From the NCBI GenBank assembly GCA_965214325.1, contig CBDCBG010000006.1:2356001-2420000 (forward strand): a stretch of 64,000 nt of DNA. The letters run 5' to 3'. The position numbers and the translations under genes were made by a program. The notes under the pieces were generated by a model. The model worked only from the letters and a program-made list of their open reading frames with translations, did no database searches and had not been told where the DNA came from. Of this stretch, positions 62,155 to 64,000 are shown piece by piece (the first letter of the stretch is position 1; every line of letters begins with the position of its first letter). This DNA is from JAJEFO01 sp965214325 (GTDB taxonomy: Bacteria; Pseudomonadota; Alphaproteobacteria; Rhodobacterales; Rhodobacteraceae).

Positions 62155-64000
62155 ATGGACGATCAGAACAAGAACTTGATCCTCGCGATGGTGTTGAGTT
62201 CCCTTGTGCTGGTCGCATGGATGATCTTTTTTGCGCCGGAACCGGTCGAGGCCCCTGGATCCCAGCCGACGGACACCCCCGCAAGTGCCACCGGAGACAG
62301 CCGGGCAACGATCCCCGCTGCCGAGACCGGCGCCGAGGCCACTGCCGCAGCACCGCGGGAAGCCGCAAGTGCGTCACCCGAAGCCGACCGCGTGCCAATC
62401 GAGACCCCGAATGTCCAAGGCTCCGTCTCGCTGGCTGGCGGCCGCATCGACCAGCTTTCGCTCCACAACTATCACGTCACCCAGGATCCCTCCGTTGAGG
62501 AGGTCACGCTGTTTGCCCCCGCCGGCACGGAGAAGCCCTATTACGCAGTGTTCGGCTGGGTTCCCGGCGGCACGCTCGGAACCGACGACGTGCCCGCCAC
62601 GGACACGATATGGACGTTGGAAAGCGGGACGACGCTTGCGCCCGGGACGCCCCTGACGCTTCGCTGGGACAGCCCTTCTGGCCTGGTCTTTCGCCGCCTG
62701 ATCGAGATTGACGACCGCTTTCTGTTCACCGTGACGCAAACGGTCGAAAACCCTACGAGCCAGCCAGTCCTCCTCGCCCCGTACGGCCTTGTGGAACGCC
62801 ATGGCGAACCCCAGGACCTCTCCGGCTTCTTCATCCTGCATGAAGGAGCGATCCGGCGGAACGACGGCCAGCTTGACGAAATCGACTACTCCGACATGCC
62901 GGACCTGTCCTACGATGACCGTTGGGGGCCGAGTGCCGACGTTGTCCATGTCGAGTCCAGCGGATGGGTGGGCTTTACTGATCACTACTGGATGACAGCG
63001 CTGATCCCGGAGCAGGGAAACCCCTTTACCAGCGTCGTTCAATATCGGCCCGACGCAGACATCTATCGCACCGCTGCCCGAATGCCGACGGTAACGGTTC
63101 CTCCGGATGGCGCCGAGAGCGCAACGACCCTCCTCTTTGCCGGCGCGAAGGAATGGGACACGATTCGCGACTACGAAGCCGGTCGCAGAATCGAGGGCTT
63201 AAGAGACTCGCTTGCCTATTTCATGGGCTTCGGCGGCGACGCGCAGATCGAGGGCTTCATCGATTCCATCGACTGGGGCTGGTTCTATTTCCTGACCAAG
63301 CCCATCTTCTTCGCCCTGCACGAGCTCAATGACCTGATCGGAAACACGGGCTGGGCGATCATCTGCCTGACCCTGCTGATCAAGGCACTGCTCTTTCCGC
63401 TGGCGCGAAAGTCATACGTCTCGATGGCGCGAATGAAGGAACTCCAGCCCGAAATGCAGCAGCTGAAGGAGCGCGCCGGCGACGACCGACAGAAGCTGCA
63501 GCAGGAAATGATGGCGCTCTACAAGAAGGAAAAGGTCAATCCCGCTGCGGGATGCCTGCCCATCCTTCTGCAGATCCCGATCTTCTTCTCGCTCTACAAG
63601 GTGATCTTCGTCACGATCGAGCTTCGTCATGCCCCGTGGTTCGGACCGTTCCAGGACCTGTCCGCCCCGGATCCGACATCCATCATGAACCTGTTTGGCC
63701 TCCTTCCGTTCGCGGCGCCAGGACCTGACACCATTTTCAGCCTGATCTTCATCGGCATCCTGCCGATCTTTCTCGGTGTCTCCATGTGGATGCAGCAGAA
63801 GCTGAATCCGGCCCCGACGGATCCGACCCAACAGATGATCTTTGCGTGGATGCCCTGGATATTCATGTTCATGCTGGGCAGCTTCGCAAGCGGGCTCGTG
63901 ATATACTGGATCGCCAACAACGTGATCACCTTTGCCCAGCAATACGTCATCATGCGGGGTCACGGATACAGGCCCGACATCTGGGGCAACATTCGCGGAA
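62155..64000 (+). CDS. yidC: Membrane protein insertase YidC (3' end outside window)
   Basis: 615 codons present, running off the window. N-terminal membrane anchor (LILAMVLSSLVLVAWMIFFA), Pro/Ala-rich linker, periplasmic beta domain (SVSLAGGRIDQLSLHNY, PDLSYDDRW), then the insertase core: GWFYFLTKPIFFALHELN, WAIICLTLLIKALLFPLARK with the groove arginine region, MARMKELQPEMQQLKE, NPAAGCLPILLQIPIFFSLY, and final helices IFAWMPWIFMFMLGSFASG. It inserts inner-membrane proteins with or without SecYEG. Confidence 0.97.
   Translation, partial: MDDQNKNLILAMVLSSLVLVAWMIFFAPEPVEAPGSQPTDTPASATGDSRATIPAAETGAEATAAAPREAASASPEADRVPIETPNVQGSVSLAGGRIDQLSLHNYHVTQDPSVEEVTLFAPAGTEKPYYAVFGWVPGGTLGTDDVPATDTIWTLESGTTLAPGTPLTLRWDSPSGLVFRRLIEIDDRFLFTVTQTVENPTSQPVLLAPYGLVERHGEPQDLSGFFILHEGAIRRNDGQLDEIDYSDMPDLSYDDRWGPSADVVHVESSGWVGFTDHYWMTALIPEQGNPFTSVVQYRPDADIYRTAARMPTVTVPPDGAESATTLLFAGAKEWDTIRDYEAGRRIEGLRDSLAYFMGFGGDAQIEGFIDSIDWGWFYFLTKPIFFALHELNDLIGNTGWAIICLTLLIKALLFPLARKSYVSMARMKELQPEMQQLKERAGDDRQKLQQEMMALYKKEKVNPAAGCLPILLQIPIFFSLYKVIFVTIELRHAPWFGPFQDLSAPDPTSIMNLFGLLPFAAPGPDTIFSLIFIGILPIFLGVSMWMQQKLNPAPTDPTQQMIFAWMPWIFMFMLGSFASGLVIYWIANNVITFAQQYVIMRGHGYRPDIWGNIRG

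Noticed and set aside
1..64000. CRISPR arrays, rRNA genes, riboswitches
   Set aside because: No spaced direct-repeat array, no rRNA core sequence and no recognisable riboswitch aptamer was seen on either strand.

Overview
The window looks like a GC-rich alphaproteobacterial chromosome, most likely Rhodobacterales. Evidence: the rpmH-rnpA-yidD / ttcA / yidC block at the right end, a DctPQM TRAP transporter beside an Otn-type four-carbon sugar-acid gene set, and the style of the RND, TVP38 and LysR proteins. This is inferred from gene content only; no rRNA is present.

Layout. 1-2186: 3' part of an RND efflux permease. 2700-6015: a decayed Tn3-family transposon (divergent tnpA and tnpR remnants) split by a 1.9-kb segment that has 27-bp inverted ends and carries a frameshifted IS110-family transposase. 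6143-16388: an intact catabolic locus with six reverse-strand enzyme genes (aldolase OtnC, kinase OtnK, a decarboxylating IMDH-like dehydrogenase, a hydroxyisobutyrate-type dehydrogenase, a Gfo/Idh/MocA oxidoreductase, an SMP-30 lactonase), a LysR regulator, and a divergent TRAP transporter. Together they could import a sugar acid, hydrolyse its lactone, oxidise it, phosphorylate it and decarboxylate it.

16897-34782 is a nest of mobile elements: an IS1634-type element interrupted by a complete IS21-family element; a HigBA-type toxin-antitoxin pair; an IS4-type transposase with an N-terminal DruA (DUF4338) domain, interrupted at its catalytic glutamate codon by a 2.36-kb element encoding a large serine recombinase; a zeta-type toxin pair; a Tn3 tnpA 3' half; an IS630 element; and a group II intron with a reverse transcriptase, plus a second domain-V-like hairpin upstream. 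35213-40606 is a small defence island: an AvcD-like anti-phage dCTP deaminase with a small downstream gene, an IS630 remnant, a fused GmrSD-type (DUF262/DUF1524) protein and a serine resolvase. 41206-43478 holds a GH42 beta-galactosidase and tRNA-Arg(ACG).

43739-48552 is a second DruA-domain transposase (ISAs1 type, frameshifted), again interrupted just after its catalytic glutamate by a second serine-recombinase element that also carries a DUF5372 gene and a small overlapping ORF. 48553-49010 holds a tRNA-like remnant. 49011-52572 is an operon of a TVP38 membrane protein, a flavin disulfide oxidoreductase and a sensor histidine kinase. 52745-55267 holds an ISNCY fragment and a third DruA-transposase fusion with two frameshifts. 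55482-64000 is the rpmH-rnpA-yidD-ttcA-yidC housekeeping block, into which a cargo has been placed: an HNH endonuclease gene followed by a gene for a phospholipase-D-like nuclease fused to a P-loop NTPase, then toxin-antitoxin remnants.

The strongest leads are the HNH plus PLD-NTPase pair, the three DruA-domain transposases, and the two serine-recombinase elements that both sit at active-site codons of DDE transposases.
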